Shown one piece after another: positions 18,323 through 26,330 of a stretch of DNA of 64,000 bases. The DNA lies in the NCBI RefSeq assembly GCF_001683795.1, contig NZ_LIGX01000002.1, forward strand, positions 124,001 to 188,000. The letters are read 5' to 3'. A program made the translations under genes and the position numbers. The notes under the pieces are model-generated. The model saw nothing but the letters and a program-made list of their open reading frames with translations, was not told the origin of the DNA and did no database searches. Origin of the DNA: Neoakkermansia glycaniphila. GTDB taxonomy: Bacteria; Verrucomicrobiota; Verrucomicrobiia; Verrucomicrobiales; Akkermansiaceae. The stretch's first letter is position 1, and every line of letters begins with the position of its first letter.

Positions 18323-18350
18323 TTGCGCTCCTCGAAAAATTTGCTAGAGT
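18323..18350 (+). promoter_or_regulatory. promoter of the secreted protein at 18361
   Basis: TTGCGC, 16-bp spacer, TAGAGT; 10 bases to the ATG. This supports 18361 over an earlier in-frame GTG at 18349. Confidence 0.6.
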
Positions 18351-18360
18351 GGGCGGGCAC

Positions 18361-19038
18361 ATGAAAACTACCCTCATCATGTTGCCGTTCTGGGCCGCCT
18401 TGGCTCCGGCACTCATGGCAACTCCTTTCGATAACGACATCCCCGGAGAACAATCCACCTACGTCTCCATTCGGGACGCAAACCACTACTCCATCCTGCT
18501 GGATGAAAAACTGCTCACCTATCGCGAATACCTCAAATACCACACCCGGTACGTCAAAAACAAAAACGCCGAACGCTACATCTACACCATCGGCAACATC
18601 GGGGCCAATGCGCTCAATACCATCCTCGGCACCTTGAGCATCAAGCGCCAAAGCGACGGCAAACTGATGGCCGAATACGACTTCTCCATCGCTCTCGGCT
18701 GGGAAAAACCTTACGATCCATTCACCCCCGGCAGCGACGAGACTATGCGCGGCATCGACCAGCGAAACATCATCAACCCCAAATACCCTCACCGAAAAGT
18801 CATCCTGCGCCCCAAAGGCGGCGAAGAAAACATCTACTGGATCATCTTCTACCCGCAACGAATCGGCAAACGAATCGACAACAGAGGCACAGACCCTCAA
18901 CCCGGCGGCAACACCATGATCATCTACTGCCCCAAAACAGGCTTCATCGACTTCATCGGCAGAGACCCGAACAAGACAACGAGGCTCAACCCGGCCGACC
19001 TCGCTGAAAAAAGGCAGGAACACCCCTTGAACGGCTAA
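18361..19038 (+). CDS. secreted protein of unknown function
   Basis: 225 residues with a signal peptide ending near LMA-TP. The mature part has many aromatic and basic residues and no cysteine cluster; no known domain is recognised. It stands alone: the ABC-F gene is upstream with a separate promoter for this gene, and a converging PEP-CTERM gene lies downstream. Confidence 0.6.
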   Translation: MKTTLIMLPFWAALAPALMATPFDNDIPGEQSTYVSIRDANHYSILLDEKLLTYREYLKYHTRYVKNKNAERYIYTIGNIGANALNTILGTLSIKRQSDGKLMAEYDFSIALGWEKPYDPFTPGSDETMRGIDQRNIINPKYPHRKVILRPKGGEENIYWIIFYPQRIGKRIDNRGTDPQPGGNTMIIYCPKTGFIDFIGRDPNKTTRLNPADLAEKRQEHPLNG

Positions 19039-19068
19039 ATCCGTTCTCTGCACCGTATCCGGTCAAAC

Positions 19069-19099
19069 AAAAAGCTCTGCCGGACAGCTCCGGCAGAGC
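19069..19099 (-). terminator. rho-independent terminator of the PEP-CTERM gene
   Basis: A 10-bp stem (19074-19083 with 19090-19099) followed leftward by TTTTTG. Confidence 0.8.
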
Positions 19100-19126
19100 A
19101 AAATGTACCAATTCACGACAAGGCGA

Positions 19127-19903
19127 TCATCCGCGGCGGCGGCGGCGCAACAGCAAGGCACCGAGGCCGAGCAGGCTCAAGGTCGCTGCTGCCGGTTCGG
19201 GAACGTTGAACGCTTCGTCGGCGCGCCTGCCCTTCAACTTGGCAGCCGTCTCCTGATCCAATGCCGTATTCCAGATGGCAAGATTATCGAACGATGCTCT
19301 CATTGATGTATTGTCCGCAGCATTGCCGCCCAGCGACAAGCTGCTGATGGCACCGATATTCGAATAATTGCCGGAACCCAACAGAGTGCCATCGGCATAA
19401 ACCGACATCGTACCGCTGGAAAACGACAGCACAATACTGCGCCATGTATCCGTTCCGGCAGTACCGGTCAGAGCCGTATTGTAACTGCCAGTCTCGCCGG
19501 CGGCCCCCCAGCCCCATCGGCCCAAAGCCGAAGAAAGAGTCTTCGAACCGTTGAACATGATCAAAGCAGCTCCATCCACATAATTTTTGAGATCGAACGA
19601 CAAGGAAAAATTATTGGCGTTGATACCCTGCAATCCGGAAGCATACAGGCTCGTATTATTGAGCTTCGTCGTCGCCGTTGTCGAAATATAGCCGTCTCCC
19701 GTCATTGAACCGCTCGCGCTGAACGCCTTATAGGCACCGAAGCCCACGCTGGCCGTAGAAGCATTGCCTGTGTAGAAAGTTTGCAGGCTTGTCCCGTTAT
19801 CGAAGTCCCAATAGTACGAAAGATTCTTGTCGTCAATGGACGAAGCTCCGAATACGGGAAGGGCGCTGGCCACAACAGCCAAAATAAATATGTGTTTTTT
19901 CAT
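19127..19903 (-). CDS. LamG-like exported protein with PEP-CTERM sorting tail
   Basis: 258 residues: signal peptide (1-19), a beta-rich concanavalin/LamG-like domain (about 25-225, with YWDFDNG and FDNLAIWNTAL as in LamG repeats), then VPEPAAATLSLLGLGALLL and an arginine run at the extreme end. That tripartite tail is the PEP-CTERM signal, processed by an exosortase and linked to exopolysaccharide-associated surface proteins. It probably binds glycans at the surface. No exosortase is in the window. Confidence 0.85.
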   Translation of the reverse strand: MKKHIFILAVVASALPVFGASSIDDKNLSYYWDFDNGTSLQTFYTGNASTASVGFGAYKAFSASGSMTGDGYISTTATTKLNNTSLYASGLQGINANNFSLSFDLKNYVDGAALIMFNGSKTLSSALGRWGWGAAGETGSYNTALTGTAGTDTWRSIVLSFSSGTMSVYADGTLLGSGNYSNIGAISSLSLGGNAADNTSMRASFDNLAIWNTALDQETAAKLKGRRADEAFNVPEPAAATLSLLGLGALLLRRRRRG

Positions 19904-20165
19904 AAATATCCTAAAGTAAATGGATTACATATAAAAGAAAGACAAATAATAACAGATTACCAATCCGCTTGATTCAATGTTAATTGATTGTTTTTACAGT
20001 CAATAATCTATACGGAATGATTGTTTTTGTTGCCAGAGTTGAAGACGTATATCGAAAGCGAGAAACGTGCCACAGACCGCTATTGTTCTTGATTGTGTTA
20101 AATCAGAATTGACAGCGGATTGGTAATCCGCAAGTTAACATATCCGGCAACCGCCTCCATCACCC
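19904..20165. repeat. AT-rich intergenic region with dispersed inverted repeat
   Basis: A 14-bp sequence at 19955-19968 is the exact reverse complement of 20115-20128, and the right copy is itself a perfect 7-bp palindrome with a 3-base spacer (20115-20131). The region separates the PEP-CTERM gene's upstream side from the 3' end of the rescue-factor gene. It may be a remnant of a small mobile element or a regulator site. No gene is seen. Confidence 0.5.
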
Positions 20166-20546
20166 TCACGATTCGTTTTCACTACCCGTATCTATGCCCT
20201 TTCGGCATTGAATACGGATTCGTTTTCGCATACGGTTGCTTTTCCGCTTCCGCTCGCGGGCAATCTCCATCTGTCGAGCCGACAAAGTGCCGTTCAGCCG
20301 GTGGTCGACCTCGTCGCAAAGAGCGCGGCGTGCCAGAAACCTGTTCACCTCCCTCTCGCGCTCGCGATGGCATTTCACGACAATCCCCGTCGGTACATGG
20401 CGCAGGCAGACGCAATTGTTCGTCTTGTTCACCTTTTGTCCGCCCTTGCCGGAACCGCGCACGAAACTCTCCTCCAGATCGCCCTCCCGGATACCGAGGC
20501 AATCCATGCGCTCCGCCAGAGCGGCACGTTTTTCAGGTGTTACCAT
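20166..20546 (-). CDS. short GGQ-domain ribosome-rescue factor (MTRFR-like)
   Basis: 126 residues. GSGKGGQKVNKTNNCV (from about residue 31) carries the GGQ that hydrolyses peptidyl-tRNA. The segment ending PTGIVVKCH, and a basic C-terminal tail (RERKRKSNRMRKR), match the layout of mitochondrial MTRFR/C12orf65 and related bacterial release-factor-like proteins. There is no stop-codon recognition domain, so it is expected to release stalled ribosomes with a partner or by its tail, as ArfB does. The start overlaps the preceding gene by 14 bases, so expression is probably coupled. Confidence 0.85.
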   Translation of the reverse strand: MVTPEKRAALAERMDCLGIREGDLEESFVRGSGKGGQKVNKTNNCVCLRHVPTGIVVKCHREREREVNRFLARRALCDEVDHRLNGTLSARQMEIARERKRKSNRMRKRIRIQCRKGIDTGSENES

Positions 20547-21102
20547 CTTCCTGAATGGTTGGCCCCATTTGCAGGAAAATGCGCTCGAACAGCATCGATC
20601 TCTCCTTCCTGCTCAACAGGGGCAAATAAATCTTCCGCGACAAACCGTCCCTCATCGCCAGTTGCAGGAACAGGCTGCTGTCGCTCAAGGAAACGGACAT
20701 GATATCATCCCACGTACAGAACCATGTCTCCGCCTTCCACGCCACCACATCATACACTTCCAATCCCTGCACGGACATGCTGACAAAATCCCGCTTCCAT
20801 GCACGGCGCAGCAGCACGACCAGGCAAAATGCCCCCAGCAAAGACGCTACGCCGGAAAACACCAGCACCACCCACCGGAAACTCTGCTCCTCCGGATCGA
20901 CAATCATCTCGTAGCAGACGAACAACGAAAAAAGAAGAATCAACGTACCCCAAAAGCACCACGCACGCACGCCGTGGCGGTAGGACAGAACCGTCCCGCT
21001 CCATGGAGAAGCCGCGCCGCCGTGTGTGATGAATTCCTTTTCCGCCGCCAGATAGGCATCGGACAGTTCACGGGGCGGCCTGTTCTGAACGCGGGGAATC
21101 AT
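20533..21102 (-). CDS. two-helix membrane protein with PH-like domain
   Basis: 189 residues. Two membrane helices (about residues 45-65 and 74-97) are followed by a beta-rich cytoplasmic part with WDDIMSVSLSD, suggestive of bacterial PH/YcxB-like domains. It resembles the protein encoded immediately upstream in plan (two helices, then a Trp-containing beta domain with SSxFL/SSEKI strands and a basic helix). Overlaps both neighbours. Function unknown. Confidence 0.6.
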   Translation of the reverse strand: MIPRVQNRPPRELSDAYLAAEKEFITHGGAASPWSGTVLSYRHGVRAWCFWGTLILLFSLFVCYEMIVDPEEQSFRWVVLVFSGVASLLGAFCLVVLLRRAWKRDFVSMSVQGLEVYDVVAWKAETWFCTWDDIMSVSLSDSSLFLQLAMRDGLSRKIYLPLLSRKERSMLFERIFLQMGPTIQEDGNT

Positions 21103-21640
21103 GGTGCGAATGGATTTTCTGCATGATACGGCCCGTCAGAGCCGTTGTCAACAACTCACGCTGTCTCTCCCTCATGCAGAACAGATTTATTTTCTCCGAC
21201 GAACCGTCCTCCATCAACAGCACAATCCCGCCCAGCCGCGGCGACCAATCGCCGATCCCGTACCAGGGATAGACCTTCATCCGCTTTTCCGGCTTCCATA
21301 GAGGCAGAATCTCCACACCGAGCGGCGTCAGCAGCACATAAGCCCGGCGCATGCACACCACAGCCAGCCAGAAACAGGCAACGGCAAGCACAACACCACC
21401 CGTCCAGCAAGCGGCCTCCAGCCAGAAGGGAACCCTGGGACGGATATCCATGCCAACCGTCATTGCCATGCCCAGCACCAGATACACGCCCCAGAAATAC
21501 AGCCACAACGCCCACGCATTGCGCGTGAACCGAAGTTCCCGCTGCTCGCGGGAAACTCCGTTCAAGGGTTCGAGAGCCTTCTCCGCCTCCTTCAGCGGAG
21601 AAGCGACCCTGCCGCCGCCGGATGGACTGGAGAAGGCCAT
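21068..21640 (-). CDS. two-helix membrane protein with PH-like domain, related to its neighbour
   Basis: 190 residues from the ATG at 21640 (MAFSSPSGGG). The longer open frame would run into the uridylyltransferase gene, whose stop is at 21666. Two hydrophobic helices (about 45-68 and 75-98) precede a beta-rich domain with YPWYGIGDWSPR and a C-terminal basic helix. Same plan as the next gene, so probably an old duplication. It may sense or bind lipid; this is inference. Confidence 0.6.
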   Translation of the reverse strand: MAFSSPSGGGRVASPLKEAEKALEPLNGVSREQRELRFTRNAWALWLYFWGVYLVLGMAMTVGMDIRPRVPFWLEAACWTGGVVLAVACFWLAVVCMRRAYVLLTPLGVEILPLWKPEKRMKVYPWYGIGDWSPRLGGIVLLMEDGSSEKINLFCMRERQRELLTTALTGRIMQKIHSHHDSPRSEQAAP

Positions 21641-21665
21641 ACAAAGAAACTTGCCATTCGCGGCA

Positions 21666-23000
21666 TCAGCCGACCACGACTTCACCGGAAAGCGGTTCGC
21701 CATCCGTGAAATGATGTTCCCCTTTCACCGTCAGCTTGCTGACATGCTTCAGGGAAGGTACGCCGAGATTGTCGAGGGAATCCACCAGCTTGTACACCTT
21801 CGGATCGAGAGACACCACGGGAGCCTTGCCCTTGCACTCGGGAGCCAGAGACATCATGCCGTTTTCGTCGATCGCCACGGCGTCCGAACGCAGAAGCAAC
21901 AGATCCGAACAGGTCTTCACCGGGAAAAAGCGTGAGCGCGGCACACATACCGCCCGGGCGCCGGGGAAACACTCGATCGCAGCACCCATCGCCACCTCGA
22001 GCTGGTACACTTCAGGGGTAGAGGCATCGCGCGGATTCAGCGTCTTCACATTGCGGATCACAGGCAGAGGAATCACCCCTCCACAATCTTCCAGAACCTT
22101 CTTCAGCACATCGAGCCTGATCCACAGCGTATTCGTATTGAAATACCTGTATTTGTCGATATTCTGAAACTCCTCCATATCCTCCACCGCACACTGCGCC
22201 ACCTCGCGGAGAATCAGCCTTCCGTCTTCCGCACGCGTGGCAAGGTGGCCGCCCTTCTTGTCCGCCTCCGTACGCCGTGTCACCTCCATCACGAACGGAG
22301 CGCCACTCTCGGCGAACCAGCGCAGGAAACGCAGATCCAGCTGTGCACCGAGATTATCGGAATTGGAAACGAAAGCATACTTCACGCCTTCCGCCAGCAG
22401 GCGATCCAGCCAGCCGGAGCCAAGCAGGGCCGGATAAATATCCCCATGGCCGGGAGGGCACCATTCCAGATCGGGATTTTCGGGACAGGAAGCCGGCTCC
22501 AGCGTCGCTGTCAGCAGCTTCGGCACCCGGTTCTGCATCATCTCCACCTCATTCGGATCGTTGAAGCCTCCATCGGCATACTTGCCGAGATACGCCATCG
22601 TATCCTCGCTCGTCGAAAACGAATCCATCAACAGCAGGCGCACAGGCGCTCCCGATTTTTCGCGCAGGGATTGCACCTGCCTGACAATCAAATCAAGAAA
22701 GGTCAACCCCTTCTGAATCGGCAGCAGACTCTTCGCCTTCTGCAGCCCCATGCTCGTACCGAGTCCTCCGTTCAACTTGATGCACACGCATTGCGCAATC
22801 AGCTCGCGATCGGCCTCGGGAGTCGCTGCCGTCAAATCATCCCACTCGGCCACATCCCGGGCCGGAAGAATCGAGGACTCCCCGATCAGGCCGGACTCTC
22901 CGGATTCCACCGTCTGCACCGCATGACGGAACGCATCGATTGCCGCACGGGAAAGACCGACCAACTCCATCTTGTTTTCAATGGTATCAAAACCTGCCAT
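21666..23000 (-). CDS. UTP-sugar-1-phosphate uridylyltransferase, eukaryotic (UDPGP) type
   Basis: 444 residues. The nucleotide-binding loop KLNGGLGTSMGLQKAK (about residues 74-89) and VSNSDNLGA define the UDPGP family of UDP-glucose and UDP-GlcNAc pyrophosphorylases, distinct from bacterial GalU. It supplies UDP-sugars for glycan or LPS synthesis; the UDP-xylose synthase at 30283 could use its downstream products. The ATG at 23000 lies 9 bases after a good -10 box, so an earlier in-frame ATG at 23021 is rejected. First gene of a four-gene leftward cluster. Confidence 0.88.
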   Translation of the reverse strand: MAGFDTIENKMELVGLSRAAIDAFRHAVQTVESGESGLIGESSILPARDVAEWDDLTAATPEADRELIAQCVCIKLNGGLGTSMGLQKAKSLLPIQKGLTFLDLIVRQVQSLREKSGAPVRLLLMDSFSTSEDTMAYLGKYADGGFNDPNEVEMMQNRVPKLLTATLEPASCPENPDLEWCPPGHGDIYPALLGSGWLDRLLAEGVKYAFVSNSDNLGAQLDLRFLRWFAESGAPFVMEVTRRTEADKKGGHLATRAEDGRLILREVAQCAVEDMEEFQNIDKYRYFNTNTLWIRLDVLKKVLEDCGGVIPLPVIRNVKTLNPRDASTPEVYQLEVAMGAAIECFPGARAVCVPRSRFFPVKTCSDLLLLRSDAVAIDENGMMSLAPECKGKAPVVSLDPKVYKLVDSLDNLGVPSLKHVSKLTVKGEHHFTDGEPLSGEVVVG

Positions 23001-23009
23001 AGCAGCAGA

Positions 23010-23037
23010 ATTGTACCACATCCGGCCGGAATTTCAA
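23010..23037 (-). promoter_or_regulatory. promoter of the uridylyltransferase cluster, leaderless type
   Basis: TTGAAA, 16-bp spacer, TACAAT; 9 bases to the ATG. Confidence 0.7.
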
Positions 23038-23086
23038 ACGGTAAAACGCGGCAGCCTCCGGCTTCCGGCAACGGCACCCCCACACC

Positions 23087-24100
23087 TCAGTTATCGGCGA
23101 TACGCTCCGCACAAAGAGCACGATCCATCAACTCCTGCAAACCGCACAACGGATACTTACCTTCATACAGAATGCCGTAAATCACATCCACGATCGGCGT
23201 ACGGGCATTCGCCTTGCGGGACATCTGGTAAATGGACAGCGTATTCGGCACCCCTTCGGCCACCATGCCGAGCGAAGCCACGGCCTCCTCGACGGATTTA
23301 CCCTCGGCCACCAGGCGACCTACCTGCAAATTGCGGGAATGCTTCGAATAGCACGTCACAATCAAATCCCCCATGCCGGACAACCCCATGAACGTCTCCG
23401 CCTTACCGCCGTATGCAAGGCCGATGCGGGTCATCTCCGCCAGACCGCGCGTCACCATCGCCGCCTTGGCATTATCTCCGAGGCCGAGACCGTCGCAAAT
23501 CCCGGCTCCGATGGCAAACACATTCTTGATCGAACCGCCCAGCTCCATCCCCACCAGATCGGAGGACGAATAAATGCGGAACGAAGGCGAAGCCAGCCTG
23601 CGCTGCACAGCAGCGGAAATCTCCTCTTCCTCGAAGCCCACCAGCGTGGCGGACGGCAGCCCCAGGCAAATATCCTCCGCATGGTTCGGCCCCGAAAGCA
23701 CACCCACCGTATTCGGCAGGTACTCCCGGAGAATCTCGGACATCCTCAACAGCGAATCCTTCTCAATCCCCTTCGTACAGCTTAACACCACCGATTTCTC
23801 CGACAGCCCGGCATCGCGCAGCATCGCCGCCACCGAACGCATCGCCACGGAAGGCACCACCACCAGCACGAGATCGGCATCCAGCGTCTCGCGCAGATCG
23901 GCCGTCACCCTCACATTATCGGGCAGCAAATGGTCTGGACACGCGGCATGCATCCCCATGCGGGTCTCGGCCAGCGTACGAGCCTGCTCGACGGAACGCG
24001 TCCAGAGCACCACCTCGTCACCGGAAAAGGAAGCGGCCAAAGCCAGCACCGAACCCCAGGAACCGGCACCTATCACGGCTGTCTTGCGGAGAGTGATCAT
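23087..24100 (-). CDS. gpsA: NAD(P)+ glycerol-3-phosphate dehydrogenase
   Basis: Reduces dihydroxyacetone phosphate to sn-glycerol-3-phosphate for phospholipids. 337 residues. The Rossmann loop is GAGSWGSVLA (residues 12-21), followed by SCTKGIEKDS, LSGPNHAEDI and the catalytic-Lys region GGSIKNVFAIGAGICDG. It overlaps plsY by four bases (ATGA), giving direct coupling: PlsY consumes the product. Confidence 0.96.
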   Translation of the reverse strand: MITLRKTAVIGAGSWGSVLALAASFSGDEVVLWTRSVEQARTLAETRMGMHAACPDHLLPDNVRVTADLRETLDADLVLVVVPSVAMRSVAAMLRDAGLSEKSVVLSCTKGIEKDSLLRMSEILREYLPNTVGVLSGPNHAEDICLGLPSATLVGFEEEEISAAVQRRLASPSFRIYSSSDLVGMELGGSIKNVFAIGAGICDGLGLGDNAKAAMVTRGLAEMTRIGLAYGGKAETFMGLSGMGDLIVTCYSKHSRNLQVGRLVAEGKSVEEAVASLGMVAEGVPNTLSIYQMSRKANARTPIVDVIYGILYEGKYPLCGLQELMDRALCAERIADN

Positions 24101-24759
24101 GAGCGTGAACTATCTTTCTTTCGAGTCAGGGATTTCGATTCCGTACCGTTCATCAGGCGCACGATATTGCTCCGGTGCTTCCAGATCACCAGAGCGGCCA
24201 GCAACACCAGCACCAGCACAATCAACGCGCTCGGCCTCATGGAAAAATCGGACATGTAATCAAGATCGTACAGCGCCGCCACGATCATCGCCACGGCTGC
24301 AATCATACTCGCCAGAGACACGTAATGCGTCAACAGCATCACCACGATCCATGCCAGCAAAGCTCCGCCGCCAATCATCCACGAAATGGCAAACAGCGCG
24401 CCGGCCGACGTCGCCACGCCCTTACCCCCTTTGAAATGCAGGAAACAGGTAAACGTATGCCCCAGCACCACCGCGAAAATGCACGAAATAAACCAGCACG
24501 CACTCGCATAATCCATCGCTTCCACGGAACCGCCCAGCATCTGCCGGAACAGGTACACGGGAATGAAACCTTTCAGAAAATCAAGGAAAAAGACGATCAG
24601 CCCCCACTTCTTCCCCAGCACGCGCCCCACATTCGTCGCACCGATATTCTTCGACCCGTGCTCCCGCAAATCAATTCCATGCCACTTCCCGACCAGATAC
24701 CCGAAAGGAACCGCTCCTATCAGATAGGCTGCCAGAACAAACAGAATATTTTCCATCAT
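24097..24759 (-). CDS. plsY: acyl-phosphate:glycerol-3-phosphate acyltransferase
   Basis: Integral membrane enzyme making lysophosphatidate from acyl-phosphate and G3P. 220 residues, about five membrane helices. Signature segments: GAVPFGYLVGKWHGIDLREH, GSKNIGATNVGRVLG, and HFKGGKGVATSAG. First gene of a plsY-gpsA operon with a leaderless-type promoter. Its C-terminus has a basic tail beyond the last helix. Confidence 0.95.
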   Translation of the reverse strand: MMENILFVLAAYLIGAVPFGYLVGKWHGIDLREHGSKNIGATNVGRVLGKKWGLIVFFLDFLKGFIPVYLFRQMLGGSVEAMDYASACWFISCIFAVVLGHTFTCFLHFKGGKGVATSAGALFAISWMIGGGALLAWIVVMLLTHYVSLASMIAAVAMIVAALYDLDYMSDFSMRPSALIVLVLVLLAALVIWKHRSNIVRLMNGTESKSLTRKKDSSRS

Positions 24760-24767
24760 GCCGGAAA

Positions 24768-24796
24768 ACTTTATACTTTCGGAAGGCCAAGTGCAA
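24768..24796 (-). promoter_or_regulatory. promoter of plsY-gpsA, leaderless type
   Basis: TTGCAC, 17-bp spacer, TAAAGT; 8 bases to the first of two tandem ATGs. Confidence 0.6.
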
Positions 24797-24800
24797 GTGC

Positions 24801-24832
24801 AAAAAAACGGGCGTTCCGAACAGGAACACCCG
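24801..24832 (-). terminator. rho-independent terminator of the small basic protein gene
   Basis: A 10-bp stem with one G-T pair (24808-24817 with 24823-24832) followed leftward by seven T residues. It overlaps the -35 side of the plsY promoter. Confidence 0.8.
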
Positions 24833-24865
24833 ATGCATCAACTCGAGAAAGAAAAGGAAACCCGA

Positions 24866-25129
24866 TTACTCGGCTGCGGCTTCCGGAGCGGCTGCCTTCT
24901 TGGCAGGAGCTTTCTTCGCGGGCGCCTTCTTGGCAGCAGCGTCTTTCGGAGCGGCAGCCTTCTTGGCGGGTGCCTTCTTCTCGGCGGCCTCTTCGGCAGC
25001 TTCCTTGAGCACCTTCTTGGCCAAAGGCACAGGAACGGCAGTCTTGCTCAGCTTCGAGATTTCCTTCTTACGCTTGATGTAGTCGAGGCGACGACGACGC
25101 TTGGTGGTGGTACGGTGTTGTTGACCCAT
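24866..25129 (-). CDS. Chlamydia/Verrucomicrobia-type small basic protein with Ala-Lys-rich tail
   Basis: 87 residues, extremely basic. The first 35 residues (MGQQHRTTTKRRRRLDYIKR and following) match the small basic protein family shared by Chlamydiae and Verrucomicrobia, whose role is unproven but may be RNA or ribosome binding. From about residue 40 it becomes a low-complexity tail of KKAPAKKAAAP-type units, like histone H1-like bacterial proteins. Its own terminator, high basic charge and short length suggest strong expression. Nucleic-acid binding is inference. Confidence 0.8.
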   Translation of the reverse strand: MGQQHRTTTKRRRRLDYIKRKKEISKLSKTAVPVPLAKKVLKEAAEEAAEKKAPAKKAAAPKDAAAKKAPAKKAPAKKAAAPEAAAE

Positions 25130-25148
25130 AGCAGGCTATAGTTTGCAA

Positions 25149-25165
25149 GAGACGCCCGGCGTCTC
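25149..25165. promoter_or_regulatory. perfect palindrome upstream of the small basic protein gene
   Basis: GAGACGCC-C-GGCGTCTC, 8-bp arms, 20 bases upstream of the start codon at 25129 and adjacent to a TATA-like element. Possible operator. Confidence 0.35.
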
Positions 25166-25363
25166 CAAGTTATCGGTAAAGAATAGATAGCCGTTCGGAT
25201 GGGAAAAGGCAAGGACAAAATCGCGTTTCACGCTCCAACATGCAAAAATACCGCCGAAAACAAGGCTCCGCAACCTCTGCTCACCCATCCTCCGCATCCC
25301 CTTTCATCCCATCCGGAAGAAAAACAGGCCGGCCGCCCGGCTGCATGCTGGCTCACTTCCGGC

Positions 25364-25392
25364 TTGATTCCCTGCCGGAACCGCGCCACAAT
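25364..25392 (+). promoter_or_regulatory. promoter of panE, leaderless type
   Basis: TTGATT, 17-bp spacer, CACAAT; 7 bases to the ATG. Confidence 0.55.
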
Positions 25393-25399
25393 CGCATCC

Positions 25400-26314
25400 A
25401 TGAGAATCATCGTTCTGGGAGCGGGTGCATTGGGCTGCTACTACGGCGCCAAACTGGCGGAAGCGGGAGAAGACGTCTCCTTCATCATGCGATCCGCCTA
25501 CGAACCCGTGCGCAAGGAAGGCCTGCACATCGCCGGCAAATACGGCGACATCCATATCGACCATCCCCAAATCTACCGCACCCCGGAAGAAGCCGGCAAG
25601 GCAGACCTCGTCATCCTCACATGGAAAACCACGGCCAACGGCCAGCTCGCCGACGCCCTCCCGCCCCTCTTGCACGAAGGCACGAAAATCATCACCCTCC
25701 AGAACGGCATGGGCAATGCCGAAGCCCTCTCGCGCTACATTGCGCCTGAAAACATCTACATCGGCCTCTGCTTCATCTGCGCCATGATGCCCACGCCCGG
25801 CCGCATCGAACACCTCGAAGGGGGAGACATCCAGTTCGCCCCCTACATCCCCTCCGCCGCCGGACTGGCACAGGCAGAGGAATACGCCGCCCTCTTCGCC
25901 CGCGCAGGCATCAAAACAAGGGCATTCGAACAGGCGGAACAGATCCAGTGGTGCAAGCTCACCTGGAACATCCCCTTCAACGGCCTCTGCCTCGCTCTCG
26001 GCGGCATCAGCGTCGAACAGCTCTTCACCATGCCGGAACAGGTCGAACGCGCCGTCGCCATCATGAAGGAAGTCGTCCTCACCGCCGAAATGCGAGGCTA
26101 CACACTCCCCGGCAACATCGTCGACTACCAGATGGAACGCACCGCCACCATGGGCGCCTTCATCCCCTCCAGCGCGGTGGACTACAACATGGGCCGCCCC
26201 GTCGAATACGAAGCCATCTGGGGCAGCACACTCGCCAAGGCCCGCGAAGTGAACGCGCCCGTCCCCCATTGGGAACAGCTCTGCGCCGACATCCGCGCAC
26301 GCCTCGACCGATAA
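25400..26314 (+). CDS. panE: 2-dehydropantoate 2-reductase
   Basis: Reduces ketopantoate to pantoate with NADPH, the step after PanB. 304 residues. The N-terminal LGAGALGCYYGAKLA Rossmann motif (residues 5-19), TWKTTANGQL, TLQNGMGNAE, and the catalytic-Lys region WCKLTWNIPFNG followed by a late Asn/Ser/Glu region (MGRPVEYEAIWG) fit the ApbA/PanE family. The ATG at 25400 is set by the Rossmann motif and the promoter; upstream codons are non-coding. Confidence 0.92.
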   Translation: MRIIVLGAGALGCYYGAKLAEAGEDVSFIMRSAYEPVRKEGLHIAGKYGDIHIDHPQIYRTPEEAGKADLVILTWKTTANGQLADALPPLLHEGTKIITLQNGMGNAEALSRYIAPENIYIGLCFICAMMPTPGRIEHLEGGDIQFAPYIPSAAGLAQAEEYAALFARAGIKTRAFEQAEQIQWCKLTWNIPFNGLCLALGGISVEQLFTMPEQVERAVAIMKEVVLTAEMRGYTLPGNIVDYQMERTATMGAFIPSSAVDYNMGRPVEYEAIWGSTLAKAREVNAPVPHWEQLCADIRARLDR

Positions 26315-26330
26315 CCGACCTCCACCAGCC

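Noticed and set aside
20166-20546. A truncated remnant of a normal release factor gene (pseudogene)
   Set aside because: The short frame has a proper start, the GGQ motif and a basic tail in the right order, as in MTRFR/ArfB-type factors, so it looks intact.
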